Source: JAITWN01 sp964384095 (GTDB lineage Bacteria > Pseudomonadota > Gammaproteobacteria > SZUA-140). Taken from it: a stretch of DNA of 22,895 nucleotides. How positions within the stretch are numbered: the stretch's first letter is position 1; each line of letters starts with the position of its first letter. The notes under the pieces are model-generated. The model was not told where the DNA came from, did not search any database, and was given only the letters and a program-made list of their open reading frames with translations. The stretch covers positions 1 through 22,895 of the forward strand of contig CAYLKC010000025.1 in assembly GCA_964384095.1 (NCBI GenBank), given 5' to 3'. Of the stretch, positions 13,752-21,988 are shown in pieces. A program made the position numbers and the translations under genes.

Positions 13752-15363
13752 ACGGTGCGGTTGTCCCGGTGTGGATGCTTGCCCTTGCGTTGTTTCCGGT
13801 CGAGCGGCGCGAGCGTCGTCTCGAAGACGAAATCCGCGACGTCGCGGCCCTGATCGATGCCGTTGACGTTGTCGAACTCCCAGTGAATGCCCAGATAGAT
13901 ACGGCTGCGGCCGTTCTCGTATTCAGCCTCCGACAGCGACGAGAAGCTGCGCGGGTGGAACGGACGGACGTTGCCCTCGTTGTCGGTCGTGACGCCGTTG
14001 TATTCATCGGACACGAAGGTGAAAGCGATGTCGTCGGTCTCGTAGAAGTTGCGCAGTGTCTGGAACAGCGCGCCGCCGAATGCGGCATGGCCCGATGGAT
14101 AGGCGGGGAAGGGTGGCGTGAAGTTCGGTCCGGACAGGTTGCTGGCCGGAGCCCCGAGCGGCGTGAAGCTGGTGTCACCGGTCGTCGCGGGGTTGCCGTC
14201 GCCGCTCCCGCTCGGGCCGTTGCCCGCATCCGCCTCGCGGATGCCGGTGACCGGGCGCCAGAGGTCGTGGAAATACTTTGACTCCCAGGTCGCGATCGCA
14301 GTGTCCGCCATCGCGATATTGACCAGCGCGTACAGTCGCGCCAGTTCGACGACGTCGGTCGGATAGCCGAGCTGGTTGACGATCTGCGTCGTGACCTGGT
14401 TGTGTACATGCGCGGCGGCGCGCACAGGCTCGGTGTGCCATCGTAGGCCCAGAAGTTGCCGATGAAGGTCTGCTCATCGGTGCGAAGTGTCGGTGTCGTT
14501 ACACCGTCCCCGCCGAGGGCAAGGACCTCGTTGTAGGCGGCTGCGTATTCCGGGCTGTCGAGTGCCGGCGGCGGGGCGCGGAACTGCGCGCCCGAAGTGA
14601 TCACGAATGGCCTGAGCTGTCCCCAGTATGCACCGAGCGCGACCGGACTCAGGCTGACCGGGTCCTGGCGCCAGCGCCCGGCGGCGTCACTGGTGAAGTA
14701 GTCGATACCGATGATCGGTTCGGCATGCTGCGCGCCGTCATCGAAGCGCTGCGCGAGTATCGCGGCAGCGGCGTCACCGCCAATGCGCAGGCCGGCGGCC
14801 TTTTCGCGGCCGTCACGCAGCAACGCGAGATCCTCGGCGAGCAGTGTGGCGAAGACGGGCGCCTGCGACGGGAACAGGGCGGCGAGCGCATCATGGGCGG
14901 CGCGGGCAATCGCGGCGTCGATCGAGGCATCTTTGCGCGCACGAGGCAGCCCGGTATAGCCGTGATAATCACCGGCGATCGCATTGACGGCGTCGAACAT
15001 CGCGATGTGGACGATTGCCATCGCGCGACTGGCGCGGCCCGGTCCGATCTGTTCGCCGAAGACACGGTCCTCGCCTGGCGCAACCGGCGAGTGGTCGAGG
15101 CCACTGGCATCGATCGCGACCTCATTCCAGTAGCGCAGGCGTTCCACGGGCGTGGTCAGTAGCCGTGGTTGCCGATGTCGGGTGTGGTCGCGGGATGGCC
15201 TGTTCGCGTCGAAACGCGGACCATAAAGCGCGCGCGGGCTGTCGATCCGCTCCCTGGAGAAGTCGCGCGTGTCGCCACGCTCACCTGCCGCGGCGGCCAC
15301 GACCGGGTACATCAGCAACGAAACCAGCAGGAGGACGACAGGACAGCCGATCGCAGAATTCAT
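13709..15363 (-). pseudogene. Vanadium-dependent haloperoxidase (PAP2 superfamily), frameshifted
   Basis: About 550 codons in two frames. Codons from ATG 15363 to about 14413 give a signal peptide (CPVVLLLVSLLMYPVVAAAAG) and the N-terminal helical domain (VERLRYWNEVAIDASGLDH, IVHIAMFDAVNAIAGDYHGY, FIGNFWAYDGTPSLCAPPRMY). The frame then changes near 14401-14415 and continues NQVTTQIVNQLGYPTD to 13709. All three vanadate/phosphate-binding motifs are in this second part: K-x6-RP in KYFHDLWRPVTGIR, PSGH in AYPSGHAAFGGALF, and SR-x5-H-x3-D in SRIYLGIHWEFD. The family oxidises halides with H2O2 or acts as a phosphatase; periplasmic or secreted. The frame break looks like two extra bases (TAC-AC-AAC), either a true mutation or a sequencing error. 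The last ~15 residues are encoded opposite the copied pirin tail. Confidence 0.85.
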
Positions 15364-15462
15364 TCAGGAGGCCTCGGTTCGTCACGTTTCGAAGGGCGTG
15401 CCACAAGGACGACGCCGAAACGGGGTTGGGTTCCCTTTTTAGCGCGGGCGGGCGCAAGCATG

Positions 15463-15478
15463 TGTGAACCAGTGCACA
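15463..15478. promoter_or_regulatory. CRP/FNR-family-like operator
   Basis: TGTGA-ACCAGT-GCACA matches the CRP consensus TGTGA-N6-TCACA at 9 of 10 fixed positions. It lies between the divergent haloperoxidase gene (minus) and ygiD (plus), 35 nt before the ygiD start. No CRP gene is visible in the window; the role is inferred. Confidence 0.35.
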
Positions 15479-15513
15479 TTGCGGAGTCGGGGCCGTTGGC
15501 ATAGAGTCGAACA

Positions 15514-16302
15514 ATGGCAGCCACGAACGAGACGATGCCGGCCCTGTTTCTCGGACATGGCAATCCGATGAACGCGCTCGAGGATAACGACTGGACCCGC
15601 GCATGGGCCGCGCTCGGGGTGTCGATGCCGCGTCCGCGTGCAGCGCTTGCGATCTCGGCGCACTGGTATGTCCCGGGCGTGGAGGTCACGGCGATGGAGA
15701 TGCCGCGCACGATCCATGACTTCGGCGGTTTTCCCCGCGCGCTGTTCGAGTATGACTATCCGGCGCCCGGCGATCCGGTGCTGGCGCGCCGGGTCGCGGA
15801 ACTCCTCGCGCCGGAGGCCGTCGGCCTTGACCAGCGCTGGGGGCTCGATCACGGGACCTGGGCGGTGTTGTGCCATCTCTGGCCCGATGCCGGCGTTCCG
15901 GTCGTCCAGCTGAGCATCGACCGGACGCAGCCGCCACGCGCGCACTACGAGCTCGCGCAGCGCCTGGCGCCGTTGCGCGACGAGGGCGTGCTGATCGTCG
16001 GCAGCGGCAATCTGGTGCATAACCTGCGCGCCTATGACTGGAACCGCCGCACGCAGCGCCCTGCGGACTGGGCAGCGCGTTTCGAGCGCCGCGCCCGTGA
16101 ACTGCTGATCGCTGGCGACCACGCGCCGCTGATCGACTACGATCAGCTCGGCGCCGATGCGGCGATGTCCGCGCCGACGCCGGAACATTATCTGCCCCTG
16201 CTGTATCTAATGGGCGTATCCAGACCCGGCGAGCCGGTCTCGTTTCCGGTCGAGGGGTTCGATGGCGGCACGATCTCGATGCTCGCGGTCCGCGCCGGCT
16301 GA
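15514..16302 (+). CDS. ygiD: 4,5-DOPA extradiol dioxygenase / LigB-type dioxygenase (YgiD)
   Basis: 262 aa, the same length as E. coli YgiD. The class III extradiol dioxygenase fold is shown by the four metal-ligand histidine regions: LFLGHGNPMNALEDN (about residues 12-26), AISAHWYVPG (about residue 50), GLDHGTWAVL (about residue 112) and GSGNLVHNLRAYDW (about residue 170). Other conserved blocks are TIHDFGGFPRALFEYDYPAPGDP (in two parts: TIHDFGGFPRALF and EYDYPAPGDP) and APTPEHYLPLLYLMG. YgiD opens catechol rings such as L-DOPA between C4 and C5 using O2 and a divalent metal. ATG 15514 is chosen; an internal ATG (MPALFLGHG) is possible. It is divergent from the haloperoxidase gene. Confidence 0.95.
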   Translation: MAATNETMPALFLGHGNPMNALEDNDWTRAWAALGVSMPRPRAALAISAHWYVPGVEVTAMEMPRTIHDFGGFPRALFEYDYPAPGDPVLARRVAELLAPEAVGLDQRWGLDHGTWAVLCHLWPDAGVPVVQLSIDRTQPPRAHYELAQRLAPLRDEGVLIVGSGNLVHNLRAYDWNRRTQRPADWAARFERRARELLIAGDHAPLIDYDQLGADAAMSAPTPEHYLPLLYLMGVSRPGEPVSFPVEGFDGGTISMLAVRAG

Positions 16303-16336
16303 GCCGGCCCACTAACGGAATTCAAGAGGACAGACA

Positions 16337-17575
16337 ATGAGGATGACCGAGACTTCGACGGCGCCGCGCCGCGCAGCGCTCACCGCGCTGACCCTGTGCG
16401 CGGCGCTGCTGTCGGCATGCGCGAGTGATACGGTGGCCCGCCATGACGGCATCCACTCCGGCTTTGCGATGACCGGCGCCGCCGGGACGCATGGCCTGCA
16501 TGACGATTCCGGCGACAGGCCCGTGCGCCCGACCGGCGAGACGCCGGCGATTCCACTCGCCGGCGTCTCCGACCTCGCCGGCATCATGCCCGGGCTGTCG
16601 TCGCATCGCGTCGTCTATGTCGGCGAGACCCATGACCAGTACGCCCATCATCTCGTCCAGCTTGAGATCATTCGCCAGATGCACGCGGCCGATCCGCGCC
16701 TGGCGATCGGCATGGAATTCTTCCAGCGCCCATTCCAGGACGCGCTCGATCGCTATATCGCCGGCGAGATCGACGAGCGCGAGATGCTGCGCGAGACCGA
16801 TTACTACAATCGCTGGTCCTATGACTACCGCCTGTACGCGCCGATCCTGCGTCATGCGCGCGAGCACGGCATCCCGCTGGTCGCGCTGAACGCATCGACC
16901 GAGCTGGTGCGCAAGGTGCGCGCCTCTGGTCTCGACGGACTCGACGACAGTGACAAGACGCTGCTGCCGGCCGATATCGATCGCTCTGACGAGGCGCATG
17001 AGCGCAGGCTGCAGGCAATCCTCGAACAGCACCCGCATGGCAGCGACCAGGTCGAGCGTTTCATGGAGGTGCAGGTGCTGTGGGACGAGTCGATGGCGGA
17101 GTCCGCTGCCGTGTGGCTGAAGGCGCATCCGGATCACCGCATGGTCGTGCTGGCCGGCACCGGACACCTCGCCTTCGGTGGCGGCATCCCGGACCGCGTC
17201 AAGCGCCGGCTGCCGGTGACCAGCGCGATCGTGCTGAATGACTGGAAGCAGGAGATTCGCCCGGGGCTCGCCGATTATCTGCTGATGCCCGAGTCACGCG
17301 CGCTACCGCCGGCCGGTATGATCGGCGCGCGCCTGAATCCGGGCGAGGATGGGCTCAAGGTGGCTTCCTGTTCCAGTGGCAGCGCCTGCGAGGAGATCGG
17401 ACTGCAGGAGGGGGATCGCCTGCTCGCGATCGATGGCGTCGCGCTTGCCGGGATGGCGGACCTGCGCGTGCTGATGTGGGACAAGGAGCCCGGCGATACC
17501 GTGACCCTGACCGTGCAGCGCGAGCGACGTTTCGCCCGCATCGACACGCAGGAACACAGCGTCCGTCTGCGCTAG
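16337..17575 (+). CDS. ChaN-family lipoprotein with C-terminal PDZ domain
   Basis: 412 aa. The N terminus has a lipoprotein signal (ALTALTLCAALLSAC), lipidated Cys28. The ChaN domain (haem-binding, formerly DUF399) runs from about residue 80 to 300: VVYVGETHDQYAHHLVQLEII (in parts: VVYVGETHDQY, AHHLVQLEII), GMEFFQRPFQDALDRYI, YRLYAPILRHAREHGIPLVALNA, and VLAGTGHLAFGGGIPDRV. Campylobacter ChaN binds stacked haems. The last ~80 residues form a PDZ domain (GLKVASCSSGSACEEIGLQEGDRLLAIDG...PGDTVTLTVQRE). The PDZ extension suggests peptide or protein docking at the outer membrane, which is inference. The start is supported by AGAGGA about 8 nt upstream. It follows ygiD by 34 nt and may be co-transcribed. 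Confidence 0.9.
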   Translation: MRMTETSTAPRRAALTALTLCAALLSACASDTVARHDGIHSGFAMTGAAGTHGLHDDSGDRPVRPTGETPAIPLAGVSDLAGIMPGLSSHRVVYVGETHDQYAHHLVQLEIIRQMHAADPRLAIGMEFFQRPFQDALDRYIAGEIDEREMLRETDYYNRWSYDYRLYAPILRHAREHGIPLVALNASTELVRKVRASGLDGLDDSDKTLLPADIDRSDEAHERRLQAILEQHPHGSDQVERFMEVQVLWDESMAESAAVWLKAHPDHRMVVLAGTGHLAFGGGIPDRVKRRLPVTSAIVLNDWKQEIRPGLADYLLMPESRALPPAGMIGARLNPGEDGLKVASCSSGSACEEIGLQEGDRLLAIDGVALAGMADLRVLMWDKEPGDTVTLTVQRERRFARIDTQEHSVRLR

Positions 17576-17588
17576 GCGGCGCCGGCGT

Positions 17589-17768
17589 TCAGGGCCCGGC
17601 CTCGGGTTTGTTCACCGAAGCGGCTGCGGCCCGCGCGCGGCGCTCCTTCGCGAAGTGCCACTTGACCCAGAAGTAGGCGACGAAGATCGCGAGAAAACCG
17701 CCGACCCACATGATCTCGATCGCGATCAGGACGCTGAAGATGTTTTCCTCGACCCATTGTTCCAGCAT
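17589..17768 (-). CDS. Small single-pass membrane protein (59 aa)
   Basis: Too short for ordinary ORF cut-offs but convincing. ATG 17768 to TGA 17589 encodes MLEQWVEENIFSVLIAIEIM, then WVGGFLAIFVAYFWVKWHFA, then a basic and Ala-rich tail (KERRARAAAASVNKPEAGP). Residues 9-35 form one transmembrane helix with acidic residues before it and a positively charged cytoplasmic tail after it, consistent with N-out/C-in topology. It is convergent with the ChaN-PDZ gene (13 nt between stops) and divergent from gdx. I recognise no family. Confidence 0.55.
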   Translation of the reverse strand: MLEQWVEENIFSVLIAIEIMWVGGFLAIFVAYFWVKWHFAKERRARAAAASVNKPEAGP

Positions 17769-17952
17769 CGTTACCCGTCCCCGTGCGCGATGGTCGTGCG
17801 CCGCTGTACCGTCTACGATACGCCTGATCCGCCGGCCGGGGTATTCCCCGTTCGGGGCAGGTCCCCGGATCTGTTACGATCCTGCACTGGATCATTCGTG
17901 ATATCAGTTACCTGCGACCGGGGGCGGCCCCGGCGCCGTTCGGAGGTGAATC

Positions 17953-18273
17953 ATGGCGTGGACGCTGTTACTGGTTGCAGGGCTGCTCGAGGTCGTCTGG
18001 GCGATAGGGCTCAAGTACACGCAGGGCTTCACCCGGCTCTGGCCGTCGGTGATGACGATCTCGGCAATGGTGATCAGTATCTGGTTGCTTGCGCTGACGA
18101 TGAAGACCCTGCCGGTCGGCACCGCCTATGCGGTGTGGACCGGCATCGGCATCATCGGCGCGGTTGCCTTCGGCATCCTGCTGTTTGGCGAATCGGCATC
18201 GCCGGCCCGGCTCGCGTGCGTTGCGATGATCCTGTCCGGGATCATCGGGCTGAAGCTGATCACGCCTTCCTGA
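17953..18273 (+). CDS. gdx: SMR-family guanidinium exporter Gdx (SugE)
   Basis: 106 aa, four transmembrane helices, acting as an antiparallel dimer in the inner membrane. Family members of the SugE/Gdx type export guanidinium in exchange for protons. The essential glutamate is Glu13 in AGLLEVVWAIGLKYTQGFTRL, and the block MKTLPVGTAYAVWTGIGIIGA is near-identical to E. coli SugE; the K22/W16 pattern of the Gdx subtype, rather than the EmrE subtype, is present. GGAGGTG at 17940-17946 lies 6 nt before ATG 17953. I saw no convincing guanidine riboswitch upstream. It is convergent with the DUF481 gene, 9 nt apart. Confidence 0.95.
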   Translation: MAWTLLLVAGLLEVVWAIGLKYTQGFTRLWPSVMTISAMVISIWLLALTMKTLPVGTAYAVWTGIGIIGAVAFGILLFGESASPARLACVAMILSGIIGLKLITPS

Positions 18274-18282
18274 TGCGCGAAT

Positions 18283-19050
18283 TCAGAACCGGTATTCGAT
18301 GCCGGTCAGATAGGTGAAGTCGGTCGACTCGACGCGTTGCGGCGGGCGGTTCTGGTGGATGACCTGTATCGACGAACGCAGGTCGATCTGCTGCGTGAGC
18401 TGGATCAGCAGACCGGACTCGTTCAGCACCCGGGTATCGGGAAAGTCATCGAGCGCGGGCTGGTAGTACAGGGTGTTGTACAGCGTCGTATAGTCATTGA
18501 GATTGCCGTTCAGCGACAGGTAGAGATTGCCGCGGACGAGGTCTCGTTCGCCGGCATCTGTTACGTCCGGCCGCTCTTCCAGCGACTCACGCACCGCGAA
18601 GGCGCCGAGGCCGAGATAGGCGCGGAAGTCCTCGTCTCGGCTCAGTGTGAAACGCAGGCCGCCGCCGGCCAGACCGCGGAAGGAAAGTCGCGTGAATTCA
18701 TTGCGTTCGACCTGGCCGAAGACTTCGATCGCACGTCGTTCACGATACTGCACGGTGCGGCGCAGGTGGCCGAAGGCGCGGTTGGTGTCGCGCTCCGCGC
18801 CGGTTTCGCCGTAATTGTATTCGAGGATACCGAGGTCGGTGACGGTATCACGCTTCCATTCGAGACGGGCGCCGGTACGCAGGTTCAGCTTGTCGGTATT
18901 GCCTGCCGCGCCGCCGAGGGCGAGATGGAATCGACCGCTGAAGCCCTCTCCGGAGACATCACGCTGGCTCTCGATATTGACGATCGAGGCATGGGCCGGG
19001 ACGAACAGGCAAAGCAATACTCCGGTCAGGCCGCAACGCAACAGCGGCAT
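18283..19050 (-). CDS. DUF481 (YdiY-like) outer-membrane beta-barrel protein
   Basis: 255 aa. Signal peptide MPLLRCGLTGVLLCLFVPAHA (cleavage after AHA), then IVNIESQRDVSGEGFSGRF, characteristic of the DUF481 start (salt-induced outer-membrane protein YdiY). Alternating amphipathic strands follow (FHLALGGAAGNTDKLNLRTGARLEW in part, AFGHLRRTVQYRERRAIEVFGQVE in part, GGGLRFTLSRDEDFRAYLGLGAF in part) and the chain ends with an aromatic residue, GIEYRF, typical of barrel insertion by Bam. Its ATG overlaps the acnA stop by one base (TGATG), so it is translated from the acnA mRNA. Function unknown. Confidence 0.88.
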   Translation of the reverse strand: MPLLRCGLTGVLLCLFVPAHASIVNIESQRDVSGEGFSGRFHLALGGAAGNTDKLNLRTGARLEWKRDTVTDLGILEYNYGETGAERDTNRAFGHLRRTVQYRERRAIEVFGQVERNEFTRLSFRGLAGGGLRFTLSRDEDFRAYLGLGAFAVRESLEERPDVTDAGERDLVRGNLYLSLNGNLNDYTTLYNTLYYQPALDDFPDTRVLNESGLLIQLTQQIDLRSSIQVIHQNRPPQRVESTDFTYLTGIEYRF

Positions 19051-21906
19051 CAGCCCACCAGGGTCTGGCGCAGGACATAGGGCAGGATGCCGCCGTGGCG
19101 GAAATATTCGATCTCGTTCGGGGTGTCGATGCGGGTGATGACGCTGAATTCGCGTGCCGCGCCCTGGCCGTCGTCGATGCCGACCCGGATCTGTGCGCCG
19201 GGAGCCAGCGTATCGAGGCCGCGGATCGTATAGCGCTCCTCGCCGGTCAGTCCGAGCGTTTCACGATTCTCGCCAGGCAGGAACTGCAACGGCAGGATAC
19301 CCATGCCGAGCAGGTTGGAGCGGTGGATACGCTCGAAGCTCTCGGCGATGACCGCGCGTATGCCGAGCAGCTTCGGTCCCTTCGCTGCCCAGTCACGTGA
19401 CGAGCCGGTGCCGTATTCCTTGCCGGCGATGACGATCAGCGGAACGCCTTCTTCGGCATAGCGCACAGAGGCGTCGTAGATCGTCATCTGCCCACCATCC
19501 GGCAGGTGGCGGGTAACGCCGCCTTCGGTGCCGGGTGCGAGCAGGTTGCGCAGGCGAATGTTCGCGAAGGTGCCGCGCACCATGACCTCGTGATTGCCGC
19601 GACGAGAGCCGTAGGAATTGAAGTCCTTCGGGTCGACGCCCTGCTCGATCAGGTAGCTCCCGGCTGCGCCGTTCTTCGCGATCGAGCCGGCCGGGGAGAT
19701 ATGGTCGGTCGTTACCGAGTCGCCGAGCAGCGCGAGTACGCGCGCGCCCTCGATCGCGGTCGGCGGCGAGGGTTCTGGTGTGATGTCAGCGAAGAACGGT
19801 GGTTCCTTGATGTAGGTTGAGTCCTGATCCCATTCGAACAGCTCGCCATCGGGCGCGTCGAGCGCGTTCCATTCGGTGCTGCCCTCGGAGATGCGATCGT
19901 AGGTGCGGTTGAACTGCGCCGGGTTCACGTGCTCGGCGATGATGGCCTCGAGTTCCTCGCGTGCCGGCCACAGGTCCTTCAGGTAGACATGCTCGCCATT
20001 CGGGTCGATCCCGACCGGGTCGCTGGACAGATCGATATTGATATTGCCGGCGAGCGCATAGGCGATCACCAGCGGCGGCGAGGCGAGATAGTTCGCGCGC
20101 ACATGCGGGTTGACCCGGCCCTCGAAGTTGCGGTTGCCGGACAGCACCGCAGCGACCGAGAGGTCGCCTTCACGGATCGCCCTGACCAGGTGTTCCGGCA
20201 GCGGGCCGCTGTTGCCGATGCAGGTCGTGCAGCCGTAGCCGACGAGGTGGAAGCCGAGCCCTTCGAGATAAGGCATCAGCCCGGCCTCGACCAGGTAGTC
20301 GGTGACGACACGCGATCCCGGCGCGAGGCTGGTCTTGACCCACGGCTTCGACTTGAGGCCGCGATGCACGGCATTGCGGGCCACCAGGCCGGCCGCGAGC
20401 ATCACCGCCGGGTTCGAGGTGTTCGTGCAGCTCGTGATCGCCGCGATGACGACCGAGCCGTGGCACAGGTGATAGGACAGTCCGTCCGGATTGCGCACCG
20501 GGATGAATTTATCGATGCCGTTACCGTGGTCTTTTTCACCGTCGCGGGAGAACTCGGGCGCGGTCATCATCGGGCTGCCGCCCTCGCCCAGCCAGCTGGT
20601 CAGCGCGTCGGGGTCGATGCCGGCGTTGCCCTTGAGTTGTGACGCCAGCGCCTTGCGGAAGGAGCCGCGTACCTGCGACAGCGTGACGCGGTCCTGCGGC
20701 CGGCTCGGGCCGGCGNNNNNNNNNNTCGCGCGCGACGTTGGTGGCGACCAGGAAGCGCTCCGGCGGCCGGCTCGGGCCGGCGAGGCAGGGCTCGACTGCG
20801 CCGAGGTCGAAGTCGATGGTCTCGGAATACTCGGGTTCCGGCGCGCCGGCGTCATACCACAGGCCCTGGACCTTGTAATAGGCCTCGACCAGCGGCGCCA
20901 GCGCGTCGCGACCGGACAGGCGCAGGTAGTCGATGGTCTTGCCGTCGACCGGGAACAGGCCGCAGGTCGCACCGTACTCGGGCGCCATGTTCGCGATCGT
21001 CGCGCGGTCGGCGAGTGACAACTCGGAGAGGCCGGGTCCGAAGAATTCGACAAACTTGCCGACGACGCCATGCTTGCGCAGGCGCTCGGTGACGGTCAGC
21101 ACGAGATCGGTTGCGGTGGTGCCGGCGGGCAGCTTGCCGTCGAGGCGGAAGCCGACGACCTTCGGGATCAGCAGCGATGATGGCTGTCCGAGCAGCGCGG
21201 CCTCGGCCTCGATACCGCCGACGCCCCAGCCGAGCACGCCGAGGCCGTTGATCATCGTCGTGTGTGAGTCGGTGCCGATCAGCGTGTCGGGATAGATCCA
21301 GTCCTCGCCGTCGTGGGCGCCGGTCATCGCGACGCGCGCGAGGTACTCGAGATTGATCTGGTGCACGATGCCGCTGTCCGGCGGCACCACGCGGAAGTTG
21401 CGAAAGGCATTCTGGCCCCAGCGCAGGAACTGGTAACGTTCTCGATTGCGCTCGAGTTCGTGCGCGGCGTTGATGCGGAAGGCGGAATCACTGCCAAAGC
21501 TGTCGACGACGACCGAGTGGTCGATGACGAGGTCGGCCGGCGTGAACGGGTTGATCAGCGACGCATCGCCGCCGAGACGGGTGATCGCGCCGCGCATCGC
21601 CGCGAGATCGGCGACTGCCGGCACGCCGGTGAAGTCCTGCAGCAATACCCGCGCCGGCATGAAGAAGATCTCGCGCTCCGGCGCGGTCTTCGGATCCCAA
21701 CGGACCAGGGCCTCGATGTCGGCAGCCTCGACGGTCGTGCCGTCTTCGTGACGCAGCAGGTTCTCGAGCAGGATGCGATGGGCGAAGGGCAGGCGCCCGA
21801 GGTCGCCGAGACCGGCCTTCGCCAGTGCCGGCAGCGCGTGATAACGGAGCCGCCTGCCGCCGGATTCGAGGGTCGCTGCCGTCCCGAAGCTGTTGCGTGT
21901 TTTCAC
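19050..21906 (-). CDS. acnA: Aconitate hydratase AcnA (interrupted by a 10-N gap)
   Basis: TCA-cycle enzyme with a [4Fe-4S] cluster that isomerises citrate and isocitrate. GTG 21906 starts VKTRNSFGTAATLESGG; the family blocks RLPFAHRILLENLLRHEDG, QDFTGVPAVADLAAMR, DLVIDHSVVVDSFG, GTDSHTTMINGLGVLGWGVG and NMAPEYGATCGLFPVD are all present. The cluster ligands are Cys in ITSCTNTSNP and two in GCTTCIGNSG; GKEYGTGSSRDWAAKG and DHISPAGSI are also conserved. Near 20716-20725 the frame changes and the sequence CLAGPSRP is duplicated on both sides of the gap, with a foreign-looking segment PERFLVATNVAR between. This is most likely mis-joined contigs rather than a broken gene. A TATAAT box and a short hairpin lie upstream. 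Roughly 930 residues without the duplication, against about 890-940 in relatives. Confidence 0.95.
20716..20725. other. Assembly gap (10 N) inside acnA
   Basis: The 19 bases CGGCCGGCTCGGGCCGGCG occur immediately left of the N run (20697-20715) and again at 20762-20780. Normal aconitases contain this region once, so the join probably duplicates an overlap. Confidence 0.95.
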
Positions 21907-21933
21907 GTTAACCGCCTGAATTATTGTGGTCTT

Positions 21934-21950
21934 TCTGCCGTGATGGCAGA
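21934..21950 (-). promoter_or_regulatory. Short hairpin in the acnA leader
   Basis: TCTGCC-ATCAC-GGCAGA on the minus strand, between the predicted promoter and the GTG start. A 6-bp stem with a 5-nt loop. It could affect mRNA stability or translation; no known aconitase regulatory RNA motif is recognised. Confidence 0.3.
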
Positions 21951-21961
21951 GAATCCGGACG

Positions 21962-21967
21962 ATTATA
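21962..21967 (-). promoter_or_regulatory. Candidate -10 box TATAAT for acnA
   Basis: On the minus strand, TTCGGGTATAATCGTC lies between the ABC-transporter stop and the acnA start, with a leader of about 50 nt. The nearest -35-like hexamer, CTGACC, is 19 nt upstream, which is long. The same 16-base context occurs at 9465-9480. Confidence 0.45.
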
Positions 21968-21988
21968 CCCGAAACCCCCGCCCCGGGG

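Noticed and set aside
13447..13866. A plus-strand gene containing the pirin tail
   Set aside because: The frame is open by chance. Only the copied 22 codons of pirin resemble a protein; the rest matches nothing and runs antisense to the haloperoxidase.
17780..17952. Guanidine riboswitch upstream of gdx
   Set aside because: Two ACGA tetramers occur, but neither is closed by a complementary stem as in the guanidine-II (mini-ykkC) hairpins, and no guanidine-I or -III core was recognised.
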